Shown here: one piece after another, positions 21,173-33,100 of the stretch
How positions within the stretch are numbered: the stretch's first letter is position 1
Layout of the letters: the number at the start of each line of letters is the position of its first letter
Assembly: GCA_033782935.1 (NCBI GenBank)
Contig: JAWQEG010000079.1
Coordinates: 496,001 to 560,000 of the forward strand
Length of the DNA stretch: 64,000 nucleotides
Direction of reading: 5' to 3'
Source of the DNA: Petrolisthes cinctipes
Taxonomy: Eukaryota > Arthropoda > Malacostraca > Decapoda > Porcellanidae
Position numbers and translations under genes: made by a program
Notes under the pieces: model-generated
Seen by the model: only the letters and a program-made list of their open reading frames with translations
Database searches by the model: none
What the model was told of the DNA's origin: nothing

Positions 21173-23626
21173 CTATATATATTCCAATATATGGTAGTCT
21201 GAGAAGCAGTTTCCAGGGCATAACGGCACACAACATTCCTTGCACCAGAAGCGAGTTTCCTTGGACTTCTGGGGGTGACGTGTTGTGTGCCTGCAAACAT
21301 AGCAGCGACGAGAGCCTGGACGTCCTGACGGCAACGGTGGCAGATTAGTGAGGTAGTGGCGAGCCATATAGCCACTCTGCTGCAACCTGTCAGGCCGTTG
21401 TGCCGCTGCCTGTCTGCCTTGCTGTGGTTGCACAGTGCTGAACCTCTCCAGGAGCTGAGATATCAACTCTAGCTCGAATTCCCGGAGTGCCAACTTGGAG
21501 TCAGGGTGATGCTGGAGGTAGAGTATATAACAGTTCAGCACTGTGACATCAAGAAGGTGGAAGAAAGCCTTCTTGTACCACTTACAAGTTTTTCTCAGAC
21601 AATCGATGGAACTCACCATCATGTCTGACTTATCAACGAGTCTCATATTGATGTTATAATCGAGCACAGCATCAGGCTTGTAGATGGTATCACCTGTGCC
21701 GCGCTCAGTCTTCCCAGAATCCTGCATCATGCCCCTGTTCACGGTGGTGAGCATATTGACGGGGCGTTTATCGTGCCATTTGATGGCCAGCATGTTCCCA
21801 CATTTCTTCTTGATGCAGTCGCCCCTCCGGGTGAGAGGGAATGCTGGCCACCCCTTCCTGTTGACACGAATAGTTCCGCAGGATCCTGTTTGGTGCTGCA
21901 GGAGAAACTGGCTAAGTGCTGGAGAGGTGTAATAGTTATCAGTGTACAGGATGTGGTTGTTGTCAAGGTAATCCCCCATGAGTGCCTTGACAACACTCCC
22001 GCTGAAGCCAAGAGGGTCGTCGGCCGGGACATCCACATCCGTACCTGAATAGAGTATAAAATCCAACACATAGCCAGTCTTACAGTCGCAGATGACATAG
22101 AATTTGATGCCAAATCTATGCCTCTTTGACGGGATGTACTGGATGAAGGACAGTCTTCCCCTGAACAGCACCAGAGACTCGTCGATAACCACTTTCTGGA
22201 ATGGTCGAAAAAATGCTCGTATTTTCTCCTGGAGGATAGACATTACTGGCCTAATTTTCCACAGCCTGTCGTTCGGGTGTGGACCCATGTTGGGGGCGAA
22301 GTGCAGGTAGGACAAAATGTCCCTATACCTGTCCCTGGACATGTATTTCCCGAACGCAGGTGTGGATATCAGGGCGTGTGTGCTCCAGAAGTCCTTGAGG
22401 CGATGTTTCTTGACATGAGGCATCATCATGGTCAAAGCTAACCACACATACAACTCAGCAATATCGACGTCAGCCCATTGCAACATCTTACTATGTTCCC
22501 TGCCTGGTCTATTGCTGAGTTGCACAGAGAGTTGTTTGAAGGTGTTTATCTCCTGCATCATGTAAGTCATCAATATTATATCAAAAAAGGCAGTGAAATA
22601 ATCTAATATTGATGACCTCTGACGACAGGGAAATGCGGCCTGTATACCTGAATGACTGTCGTCAAAGGCAGGTATATCAGGCGCAAATTCATCGCAATCC
22701 GTCCACACATAGGGATCAGCGGGTCTATGACGAGGTGCGCCGCGTTGCTGTCGTTGTTGTTGTGGTGGTGGTGGTGCAGCGGTACCAGGGGCAGGCGAGA
22801 GTGAGTCGTCAGGCACGAGAGGAGAGGGAGAGTGTGGTGGTGGGGGAGGTGGCGTCAGGTCACGGGGGGGCGGGCTATCAGGGTCAACTGTAGGGGAGAG
22901 ATAAGCTGCCTTTGTCCTCTTCCCCCTTCCTTTACCCTTCCCTCTTACTCCTACTCTCCTCCCTCTTACCACCACTTTTTGCGACGCATCCTCGTCCGAC
23001 GAGGAAGAGGAAGACGAAAAATCTAACCTCCTCCTCGGCCTCTTGCCCATGGGAGTGGAGACGTAGCGAGGTTTGGAGGTTGAAGCAGGAGTAGACCTCT
23101 TCCTGCCTCCCACGCCAGATGTTGTAGGAATGGGAGACAAGAGAGTGTCTCCCAAACTACCTCCCACCCCACTGGTGGACGGAATTGCAACAGGGGCTGT
23201 AACCTCTGACACATCATGCAAGGCTGAAGTTGAGGGAAGAGCTGTGATGGAAGTCACCGCTACACAGACATCTTCCTCAGTTGATTCGTCAGCTTGCCAT
23301 TCAGTATCAGAGTAGCTGTCCAGGTCGTCACTCCCATATGAAAGGTCTGCCAGATTCTCCAATTCCCGCCCTATTGCAGAATCTGACAACCTTGCAGGTG
23401 CATGACGCAATCTAGCTGGTTGCACCCGCGGAGTGGAGGTTACAGGAGCGGGTGCGCCTGGCAGCGCGGTAGGATGCACCGAATCGAACGAGCCCGTATT
23501 TTCTTCACTACGCCCAGCCATTGTCACGGTCAAGCACACACTGATTGAATGTGGGGATGAAAAGGTCTGGTGGTGAAGTATAGCCAGATCAAAAAAAATC
23601 CCGACAAATTTGGCGTTTTTCCCCAT
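21173..23626 (-). CDS. piggyBac-family transposase
   Basis: Longest frame 817 codons. The better start is Met36 at 23,521 (MAGRSEENTGSFDS), giving 782 residues; the upstream 35 codons look like 5' leader. The N-terminal third is disordered: acidic and Ser/Thr-rich, a serine run before DEDAS, basic patches (GKRPRRR, RGKGKGRGKRTK) likely to be nuclear localisation signals, and a proline-rich stretch. The DDE_Tnp_1_7 domain follows (about 315-730). Catalytic aspartates (817 numbering) are Asp482 in VIDESL, Asp563 in YTDNYY and Asp665 in RLVDKSD, with Asp668 also present. Their spacings of 81 and 102 nearly equal those of insect piggyBac (D268, D346, D447, D450). The C-terminal 43 residues form a cysteine-rich finger (CYVC, CKEC, C-P-G-N-C). 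It should cut and paste at TTAA in the nucleus. A minus-strand AATAAA at 21,142-21,147 lies 25 bp past the stop. Confidence 0.95.
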   Translation of the reverse strand: MGKNAKFVGIFFDLAILHHQTFSSPHSISVCLTVTMAGRSEENTGSFDSVHPTALPGAPAPVTSTPRVQPARLRHAPARLSDSAIGRELENLADLSYGSDDLDSYSDTEWQADESTEEDVCVAVTSITALPSTSALHDVSEVTAPVAIPSTSGVGGSLGDTLLSPIPTTSGVGGRKRSTPASTSKPRYVSTPMGKRPRRRLDFSSSSSSSDEDASQKVVVRGRRVGVRGKGKGRGKRTKAAYLSPTVDPDSPPPRDLTPPPPPPHSPSPLVPDDSLSPAPGTAAPPPPQQQRQQRGAPRHRPADPYVWTDCDEFAPDIPAFDDSHSGIQAAFPCRQRSSILDYFTAFFDIILMTYMMQEINTFKQLSVQLSNRPGREHSKMLQWADVDIAELYVWLALTMMMPHVKKHRLKDFWSTHALISTPAFGKYMSRDRYRDILSYLHFAPNMGPHPNDRLWKIRPVMSILQEKIRAFFRPFQKVVIDESLVLFRGRLSFIQYIPSKRHRFGIKFYVICDCKTGYVLDFILYSGTDVDVPADDPLGFSGSVVKALMGDYLDNNHILYTDNYYTSPALSQFLLQHQTGSCGTIRVNRKGWPAFPLTRRGDCIKKKCGNMLAIKWHDKRPVNMLTTVNRGMMQDSGKTERGTGDTIYKPDAVLDYNINMRLVDKSDMMVSSIDCLRKTCKWYKKAFFHLLDVTVLNCYILYLQHHPDSKLALREFELELISQLLERFSTVQPQQGRQAAAQRPDRLQQSGYMARHYLTNLPPLPSGRPGSRRCYVCRHTTRHPQKSKETRFWCKECCVPLCPGNCFSDYHILEYI

Positions 23627-23638
23627 AAATTACCAAAA
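23522..23638 (-). promoter_or_regulatory. Transposase 5' leader and probable promoter region
   Basis: 117 bp between the preferred start codon at 23,521 and the 35-bp repeats. Transcription of the transposase must begin here or in the repeats. No clear TATA box is visible. The assignment rests on position only. Confidence 0.4.
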
Positions 23639-23738
23639 GCGGGATTTCCCGCTGCCCGGACTCTGTCGACAGAGCGGGATTTCCCGCTGCCCGGCCTCTG
23701 TCGACCGAGCGGGAAATCCCGCTGCCCGGACTCTGGGG
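23639..23738. repeat. Three 35-bp palindrome-rich repeats at the right end of piggyBac
   Basis: The unit starts at 23,639, 23,674 and 23,709. Each begins GCGGGATTTCCCGC (the third reads GCGGGAAATCCCGC, the reverse complement of the first two), followed by TGCCCGGACTCTG. The first two are linked by the perfect 14-bp palindrome CTCTGTCGACAGAG (23,661-23,674). The last unit runs into the terminal GGGGG next to TTAA. The AGTCCGGG motif on the complementary strand also occurs near the left end (20,429-20,436). These are probably subterminal transposase-binding sites and overlap the transposase promoter region. Confidence 0.85.
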
Positions 23739-23739
23739 G

Positions 23740-23743
23740 TTAA
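23740..23743. repeat. TTAA target duplication, right side
   Basis: TTAA directly after the terminal GGGGG of piggyBac. The right flank (AACAGTTACTTATTGGG) matches the unoccupied paralogous site TTAACAGTTACTTATTGGG at 25,829 and another near 45,525. Confidence 0.85.
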
Positions 23744-26568
23744 CAGTTACTTATTGGGTGGTGGGTTTGTGGGTGTCCTGACAGTGCTTGGACTGTAAAC
23801 ATCAACAGACAATCATTGGGTGGTGGGTTTGTGGGTGTCATTACAGTGCTTGGACTGTAAATATCAATAAAAATTTATAGGGTGCGAGGTGTGTGGGTGT
23901 CATTACAGTGTTTTGACTGTAAATATCAACAGTCATTTATGGGGCGGTGAGTGTGGGGGTGTCATTACAGTTCTTGGACTGTAAATATCATATATCATTC
24001 ATTGGGTGTTGGGTGTGTGGGTGTCAATACAGTGCTTGTACTGTAAATATTATGGAGTATTCATGGGGTAGTGGGTGTGTGGATGTCATTTCAGTGCTTG
24101 GACTGAAAATATCAACAGTCATTCATGGGGTGGTTGGTGTGTGGGTGTTATTACAGTGTTTGGACTGTAAATATCAAATGTCATTAATGGGGTGGTGGGT
24201 GTTTGGGTGTCATTACGGCGCTTTGACTGTAAATATCAACAGTCATTTATGGGGTTGTGGGTGTGTGTGTCATTATAGTGCTTGGACTGTAAATATCAAC
24301 AGTCATTCATGGAATGGTGAGTGTGTGGGTGTCATTAAAGTGCTTGGACTGAAAATATCAAGTCATTCATAGTGTGGTGGGTGTGTGTGTGTCATTAGTG
24401 CTTGGACTGTAAATATCAAAAGTCATTTATAGGGTGGTGGGTGTTTGGGTGTCATCACATTGCTTGGACTGTAAATATAAACAGTCAATCATGGGGTGGT
24501 GGTTGTGTCGGTGTCATTACAGTGCTTGGAATGTAAATATAAACAGTCATTCGTGGGGTGGTGGGTGTGTAGGTGTTATTACAGTGCTTGGACTGTAAAT
24601 ATCAACAGTCATTCATGGGGTGGTTAGTGTGTGGGTGTCATTACAGCGTTTTGATTGTAAATATCAAGAGTCATTCATGGGGTTGTGGGTGTGTGGGTGT
24701 CATTATAGTGATTGGACTGTAAATACCAACAGTCATTCATGGGGTTGTGGGTGTGTGGGTGTCATTACAGTGCTTGGACTGTAAATATCAACAGTCATTC
24801 ATGTGGTTAGTGGATGTCATATACTGCTTGGACTGTAAATATCAACAGTCATTCTTGGGGTGGTGGGTGTGTGGGTGCCATTACATTGCTTGGACTGTAA
24901 ATATCAACAGTCAATTATGGGGTGGTGGGAGTGTGGGTGTCATTACAGTGCTTAGACAGTATATATCAACAGTCATTCATGGGGTGGTTAGTGTGTGGGA
25001 GTCATTACAGCGTTTTGATTGTAAATATCAAGTCATTACAGTTATTGGACTGTAAATATCAACCATCATTCATTGGGTGGTGGGTGTGTCGGTGTCATTA
25101 CAGTGCTTGTACTGTAAATATTAACAGTCATTCATGGGGTAGTGGGTGTGTGGGTGTCATTACTGTGATTGGACTGAAAATATCAACAGTCATTCATGGG
25201 GTGTTGTATGTGTGGGCATCATTACAGTGTTTTGATTGTAAATATCAACAGTATTTCATAGGGTGGTGGGTGTCATTAGAGTGCTTGGACTGTAAATATC
25301 AAGAGTCATTTACAGGGTGGTGGGTGTGTTGGTGTCATTACAGTGCTTGGACTGTAAATATCAACTGTCATTTATGGGGTGGTGGGTGTGTGGGTGTCTT
25401 TACAGTGCTTTGACTGTAAATATCAATAGTCATTTATGGGGTGGTGGGTGTGTGTATCATTATAGTGCTTGGACTGTAAATATCAACAGTCATTCATGGG
25501 GTGATGGGTGTCATTAGAGTGCTTGGACTATAAATATCAACAGTTATTTATAGGGTGGTGGGTTTGTGGGTGTCTTGACAGTGCTTGAACTGAAAATAGC
25601 AACAGTCATTCATGGGGTGGTGGGTGTGTGGGTGTCATTACAGTGTTTTGATTGTAAATACCAACAGTCATTCATAGGGTGGTGGGTGTCATTAGAGTGC
25701 TTGGACTATAAATATCAACAGTTATTTATAGGGTGGTGGGTGTGGGTGTCATTACAGTGTTTTGACTGTGAATATCAATAGTCATTTATAGGGTGGTGCG
25801 TGTCATTAGAGTGCTTTGACTGTAAATATTAACAGTTACTTATTGGGTGGTGGGTTTGTGGGTGTCATGACAGTGCTTGGACTGTAAACATCAACAGACA
25901 ATCATTGGGTGGTGGGTTTGTGGGTGTCATTACAGTGCTTGGACTGTAAATATCAATAAAAATTTATAGGGTGCGAGGTGTGTGGGTGTCATTACAGTGT
26001 TTTGACTGTAAATATCAACAGTCATTTATGGGGCGGTGAGTGTGGGGGTGTCATTATAGTTCTTGGACTGTAAATATCATCCATCATTCATTGGGTGTTG
26101 GGTGTGTGGGTGTCAATACAGTGCTTGTACTGTAAATATTATGGGTTATTCATGGGGTAGTTGGTGTGTGGATGTCATTTCAGTGCTTGGACTGAAAATA
26201 TCAACAGTCATTCATGGGGTGGTTGGTGTGTGGGTGTTATTACAGTGTTTGGACTGTAAATATCAAATGTCATTAATGGGGTGGTGGGTGTTTGGGTGTC
26301 ATTACGGTGCTTTGACTGTAAATATCAACAGTCATTTATGGGGTTGTGGGTGTGTGTGTCATTATAGTGCTTGGACTGTAAATATCAACAGTCATTCATG
26401 GAATGGTGAGTGTGTGGGTGTCATTAAAGTGCTTGGACTGAAAATATCAAGTCATTCATAGTGTTGTGGGTGTGTGTGTGTCATTAGTGCTTGGACTGTA
26501 AATATCAAAAGTCATTTATAGGGTGGTGGGTGTTTGGGTGTCATCACATTGCTTGGACTGTAAATATC
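23742..26568. repeat. 2,089-bp-spaced duplication at the start of block C
   Basis: About 23,742-24,475 recurs at 25,831-26,564 at a constant 2,089-bp shift and near-identity (AACAGTTACTTATTGGG, GCGAGGTGTGTGGG, GGGCGGTGAGTGTGGGGG in the same order). Part of it (to about 45,720) is also present at 45,527. In the second 19-20-kb copy the stretch matching about 26,020-26,568 is missing and replaced by about 230 bp of other monomers. Confidence 0.8.
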
Positions 26569-28680
26569 AACAGTCATTCATGGTGTGGTAGATGTGTGGA
26601 TGTCTTTACAGTGCTTTAACTGTAAATATCAACAGTCATTCAGAGGGTGGTAGGTGTTATTAGTGTGCTTGGACTGTAAATATTAACCATCATTCAGGGA
26701 GTGGTGTGTGTGTGGGTGTTATTACAGTGTTTGGACTGTAAATATCAACCATAATTTATGGGATGGTGGGTGTGTGGGTGTCATTACATTGCTTTGACTG
26801 TAAATATCAACAGTCATTCATGGGGTGGTGGGTATGAGGGTGTCATTACAGTACTTGGATTGAAAATATCAACTGTCATTCATGGGGTGGTATGTGTTTG
26901 GGTGTCTTTATAGTGCTTGGACTGTAAATATCAACAGTCATTCATAGGGTGGTGGGTGTGTGGGTGTCATTACATGGCTTGATCTGTAAATATCAAGTCA
27001 TTCATGGGGTGGTGGGTATGTGTGAGTCATTAGTGATTGGACTGTAAATATCAACAGTCATTCATTGGGTGGTGGGTGGCATTATAGTGCTTGGACTGTA
27101 AATATCAACAGTCAGTCATGGGGTGGTGGGTGTTTGGTTGTCATTAGAATGCTTGGAATGTAAATATCATTTATAATTCTTGGGGTGGTGGGTGTGGGGG
27201 TGTCATTACAGTGCTTTGACTGTAAATATCAACAGTCATTCATGGGGTGGTGAGCTTGTGGGTGTCATTACAGTGCTTGGACTGAAAATATCATCAGTCA
27301 TTCATGGGGTGGTGGGTTGGTGGGTGTCATTACAGTGCTTGGACTGTAAATATCAAGTCATTCATGGGTTGGTGGATGTTTGTGTGTCATTAGTGCTTGG
27401 ACTGTAAATATAAACAGTCATTTATGGGGTTGTGGGTGGCATTACAGTGCTTGGACTGTAAATATCAACAGCCATTCATAGGGTGGTTGGTGTGTGAGTG
27501 TCATTACAGAGCTTGGACTGTAAATATGAATATTCATTCATTGGGTAGTGGGTGTGTTGATGTTATTACAGTGCTTGGACTTTAAAAATCAACAGTCATA
27601 TAAGGGGTGGTAGGTGTGTGGCTGTCATTACATTGTTTGGACAGTAAATATCAACAGTCAGTTATGGGGTGGTGGGTGTGTGGATGTAATTACAGTGCTT
27701 GGACTGTAAATATCAACAGTCATTTATGGGGTGGTGGGTGTGTGGCTGTCATTAGAATGGTTGGACTGTAAATATCAACAATAATTCATGTGGTGGGGGG
27801 TTTGGGGGTGTTATTACAGGGCTTTCACTGTAAATATTAACAGTCATTCATGGGGTGGTAGGTGTTTGGGTGTCCTTATAGTGCTTGGACTGTAAATGGC
27901 TTAGAGTGTAAATATGAAGTAGTTTATGGGGTGGTGGGTATGTGTGTGTCATTAGTGCTTGGACTGTAAATATCAACATTTATTCATGGGATAGTGGGTG
28001 GCATTACAGTGCTTGGACTGTAAATATCAACAGTCATTCATGGGGTGATGGGTGTGTGGGTGTTATTACAGTGCTTGGACTGTAAATATCAACAGTCATT
28101 TACAGGGTTGTTGGTGTGTGGCTGTCATTACAGTGTTTGGACTGTAAATATCAACAGTCAGTCATGGGGTGGTGGGTTTGTGGGTGTTATTACAGTGCTT
28201 GGACTGTAAATATCAACAGTCAATAATTGGGTGGTGGGTGTGTGTGTGTCATTACAGTGCTTGGACTGTAAATATCAACAGTCAATTATCGTGTGGTTGG
28301 TGTGTGGATGTCATTACAGTGCTTGGACTGTAAATATTAACAGTCAATTATGAGGTGGTGGGTGTGTGGGTTTCATTACAGTGATTGGACAGTAAATATT
28401 AACAGTCATTCATTGGATGGTGGGTGTGTGGGTGTCATTACAGTGTTTTGATTGTAAATATCAACAGTCATTGGGTGGTGGGTGTGTGGGTGTCATTAGA
28501 GTGCTGGGACTGTTAATATCAACAGTCATTCATTGGGTGGTGGGTGTTTGGGTGTCTATGCAGTGCTTGGACTTTAAATATCAACAGTCAATCATGAGGT
28601 GGTGGGTGTGTTGGTGTCATTACATTGCTTGGACTGTAAATATGAACAGTCATTCATGGGGTGGTGGGTGTGTGGGTGTC

Positions 28681-30120
28681 ATTACAGTGCTTGGACTGTA
28701 AATATCAAGTCATTTATGGGGTGGTGGGTTTGTGTGTGTCAGTAGTGCTTGGACTGTAAATATCAACAGTTATTCATGGGGTGGTGAGTGGCATTACAGT
28801 GCTTGGACTGTAAATATCAACAGTCATTCAAGGGGTGGTGGGTGTGTGGGTGTCATTACAGTGCTTGGACTATAAATATCAACCATCATTTATGGGGTGG
28901 TGGGTGTGTGGGTGTCATTACAGTGCTTGGACTGTAAATAACAACAGTCATTCATGGGGAGGTGAGTTTGTGGGTATCATTACAGTGCTTGGTCTGTAAA
29001 TATCAACTGTCATTCATGGGGTGGTGGGTTGGTGGGGGTCATTACAGTGCTTGGACTATAAATATCAAGTCATTCATGGGTTGGTGGGTGTGTGTGTATA
29101 ATTAGTGCTCGGACTGTAAATATCAACAGTCATTTATGGGTTTGTGGGTGTCATTACACTGCTTGGACTGTAAATATTAACAGTCATTCATAGGGTGGTT
29201 GGTGTGTGAGTGTCATTACAGAACTTGGACTGTAAATATCAATAGTCATTCATTGGGTGGTGGTTGTGTGGATGTCATTACAGTGCTTGGACTGTAAATA
29301 TCAACATTCATTTATGGGGTGGTGGGTGTGTGGCTTTCATTACAGTGTTTGGACTGTAAATATCAACAGTCAGTCATGGGGTTGTTGGTGTGTGGATGTC
29401 ATTACAGTGTTTGGACTGTAAATATCAAGTCATTTATGGGGTGGTGGGTTTGTGTGTGTCAGTAGTGCTTGGACTGTAAATATCAACAGTTATTCATGGG
29501 GTGGTGAGTGGCATTACAGTGCTTGGACTGTAAATATCAACAGTCATTCAAGGGGTGGTGGGTGTGTGGTTGTCATTACAGTGCTTGGACTATAAATATC
29601 AACCATCATTTATGGGGTGGTGGGTGTGTGGGTGTCATTACAGTGCTTGGACTGTAAATAACAACAGTCATTCATGGGGAGGTGGGTTTTTGGGTATCAT
29701 TACAGTGCTTGGACTGTAAATATCAACAGTCATTCATGGGGTGGTGGGTTGGTGGGGGTCATTACAGTGCTTGGACTATAAATATCAAGTCATTCATGGG
29801 TTGGTGTGTGTGTGTGTATAATTAGTGCTCGGACTGTAAATATCAACAGTCATTTATGGGTTTGTGGGTGTCATTACAGTGCTTGGTCTGTAAATATTAA
29901 CAGTCATTCATAGGGTGGTTGGTGTGTGAGTGTCATTACAGAGCTTGGACTGTAAATATCAATAGTCATTCATTGGGTGGTGGGTGTGTGGATGTCATTA
30001 CAGTGCTTGAACTGTAAATATCAACAGTCATTTATGGGGTGGTAGGTGTGTGGCTTTCATTACAGTGTTTGGACTGTAAATATCAACAGTCAGTCATAGG
30101 GTTGTGGGTGTGTGGATGTC
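28681..30120. repeat. 720-bp tandem duplication
   Basis: 28,681-29,400 and 29,401-30,120 are near-identical at a shift of exactly 720 bp, sharing rare monomers such as TTTGTGTGTGTCAGTAGTGC (28,723 and 29,443) and TGTGTATAATTAGTGCTCGG. The second 19-20-kb copy has only one such unit (about 48,960-49,570), so the duplication is specific to copy 1 or was lost in copy 2. Confidence 0.85.
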
Positions 30121-33100
30121 ATTACAGTGTTTGGACTGTAAATATCAACAGTCATTTATGGGGTGGTGGGTGTGTGGCTGTCATTAGAATGCTTGGACTG
30201 TAAATATTAACCATAATTCATGGGGTGGTGGGTGTCATGACAGTGCTTGGACTGTAAATATCAACAGTCATTCATGGGTTGGTGAGTGTGTGGGTGTCAT
30301 TACAGTTCTTCGACTGTAAATATCTACCATCATTCATTGGGTGGTGGGTGTGTGGGTGTCATTACAGTGCTTGGACTGAAAATATCAACAGTCAATTATT
30401 GGGTGGTGGGTTTGTGGGTGTCATTACAGTGCTTGGACTGTAAATATCAACAGTTATTCATGGGTGGGTGTGTGTGTGGGTGTCGTTACAGTGTTTTAAT
30501 TGCAAATATCAACAGTCATCCATGGGGTGGAGGGGGTGAGGGTGTCATTACAGTGCTTGGACTGTAAATATCAACATTCATTCATTGGGTGGTGGGTGTT
30601 TGGGTGTCTATGCAGTGCTTGGACTGTAAATATAAACAGTCAATCATGAGGTGGTGGGTGTGTTGGTGTCATTACAGTTCTTGGACTGTAAATATCAAGT
30701 CATTCATGGGTTGGTGGGTGAGTGTGTATAATTAGTGCTCGGACTGTAAATATCAACAGTCATTTAGGGGGTTGTGGGTGGCATTACAGTGCTTGGACTG
30801 TAATTATTAACAGTCATTCATAGGGTGGTTGGTGTGTGAGTGTCATTACAGTGCTTGGACTGTAAATATCAACAGTCATTCATTGGGTGGTGGGTGTGTG
30901 GATGTCATTACAGTGCTTGGACTGTAAATATCAACAGTCAGTCATGGTGTGGTTGGTGTGTGGATGTCATTAAAATGCTTGGACTGTAAATATCAACCAT
31001 AATTCATAGGGTGGTGGGTGTGGTAGTGTCATTACAGTGCTTTGACTGTAAATATCAACAGTCATTCATGGGGTGATGGGTATGAAGGTGTCATTACAGT
31101 GCTTAAACTGTAAATATCAACAATCATTTATGGGGTGGTAGGTTTCATTATAGTGCTTGGACTGTTAATATCAACAGTCTTTCATGGGGTGGTTGGTGTG
31201 TGGGTGTCATTACATAGCTTGGACTGTAAATATCAAGTCATTTATGGGGTGGTGGGTATGTGTGTGTTATTAGTGCTTGGACTGTAAATATCAACAGTCA
31301 TTCATGGGATGGTGGGTTGCATTACATTGCTTGGACTGTAAATATCAACAGTCATTCATAGGGTGATGGGTGTGTGGGTGTCATTACAGTGCTTGGACTG
31401 TAAATATCAACAGTCAGTCATGGGGTGGTGGGTTTGTGGGTGTTATTACAGTGCTTGGATTGTAAATATCAACAGTCAATATTTCGGTGGTAGGTGTGTG
31501 TGTGTCATTACAGTGCTTGGACTGTAAATATCAACCATCATTAATTGGGTGGTGGGTGTGTGGGTGTCATCACAGTGATTAGACTGTAAATATTAAGTGT
31601 CATTGACAGTGTGGTGGGTGTGTGGATGTCATTACACTGCTTGGACTGTAAATATCAACAGTCATTTATGGGGTGGTGGGTGTGTGGCTCTCATTACAGT
31701 GCTTGGACTGTAAATATCTACCGTCATTTATGGGATGGTGGGTGTGTGGCTGTCATTACAGTGCTTGGACTGTAAATATCAACAGTTATTCATGGGGTGG
31801 TGGGTGTGTGGGTGTCATTACAGTGCTTGGACTATAAATATCAACCATCATATATAGGGTGGTGGGTGTGTGAGTGTCATTACAGAGCTTGGACTGTAAA
31901 TATTAACAGTCAATCATGAGGTGGTGGGTGTGTGGGTTTCATTACAGTGATTGGACTGTAAATATAAACAGTCATTTATTGGATGGTGGGTGTGTGGGTG
32001 TCATTACATTGTTTTGATTCAAAATATCAACAGTCATAGGGTGGTGGGTGTCATTAGAGTGCTTGGACTGTAAATATCAACAGTCATTCATTGGGTGGTG
32101 GGTTTTTGGGTGTCATTAGAGTGCTTGGACTGTAAATATCAACAGTCATTCAAGGGGTGGTGGGTGTGTGGGTGTCATTACAGTGTTTTGACGGTAAATA
32201 TTAACAGTCATTCATAGGGTGGTGGGTGTCATTACAGTTCTTGGACTGTAAATATCAACCATCATCCATTGGGTGGTGGGTGCGTGGGTGTCATTACAGT
32301 GCTCAGACTATAAATATTAACAGTCATTCATTGGGTGGTGGGTGTGTGGATGTCATTACAGTGCTTGGACTGAAAATGTCAACAGTCATTCATGGGGTGG
32401 TGAGTGTGTGGGTGTCATTACAGTGCTTGGACTATAAATAATAACCGTCATTTATGGGGTGGTGGGTGTATGGGTGTCATTACAGTGCTTGGACTGTAAA
32501 TATCAACAGTCGTTCATAGGGTGGTGGGTGTGTGAGTGTCATTACAGAACTTGGACTGTAAATATCAACATTCATTTATGGGGTGGTGGGTGTGTGGGTG
32601 TCATTACAATGCTTGGAGAGTAAATATCAAAAGTCATTCTTGGGGTGGTGGGTGTGTGGGTGTCATTACAGTGCTTAAAATGTAAATATCAACAGTCATT
32701 TATGGGGTGGTGAGTGTGTGGCTGTAATTACAGTGCTTGGATTGTAAATATCAACAGTCAATTATTGGGTGGTGGGTTTGTGGGTTTTATTACCGTGCTT
32801 GGACTGTAAATATCGATGGTCATTTATGGGGTGGTGGGTGTGTGGGTGTCATTACAGTGTTTTGATTGTAAATATCAACAGTCATTCATAAGTTGGTGTG
32901 TGTCATTAGAGTGCTTGGACTGTAAATATCAACAGTCATTCATGGGGTGGTTGAAGTGTAGTTGTCATTACAGTTCTTGCACTCTAAATATCAACCATAA
33001 TTTATTGGGTGGTTGGTGTGTGAGTGTCATTACAGAGCTTGGACTGTATATATCAACAGTCATTTATGGGGTGGTGGGTGTGTGGGTGTCATTAGCGTGC

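Larger units (their letters stand above)
20358..23739 (-). mobile_element. piggyBac-type DNA transposon, 3,382 bp
   Basis: Bounded by TTAA on both sides. The tips read CCCCTCCGGGACGGGG on the left and, on the complementary strand at the right, CCCCCAGAGTCCGGGC. The tips share CCCC and an AGTCCGGG motif but are not long perfect inverted repeats. The element has one transposase frame on the minus strand with no stop, an 815-bp noncoding segment downstream of it on the left, and a 218-bp 5' region on the right made largely of 35-bp repeats. Base composition differs strongly from the surrounding satellite. The intact frame suggests a recently active copy. It is not repeated in the higher-order copies of the array. 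Confidence 0.95.
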
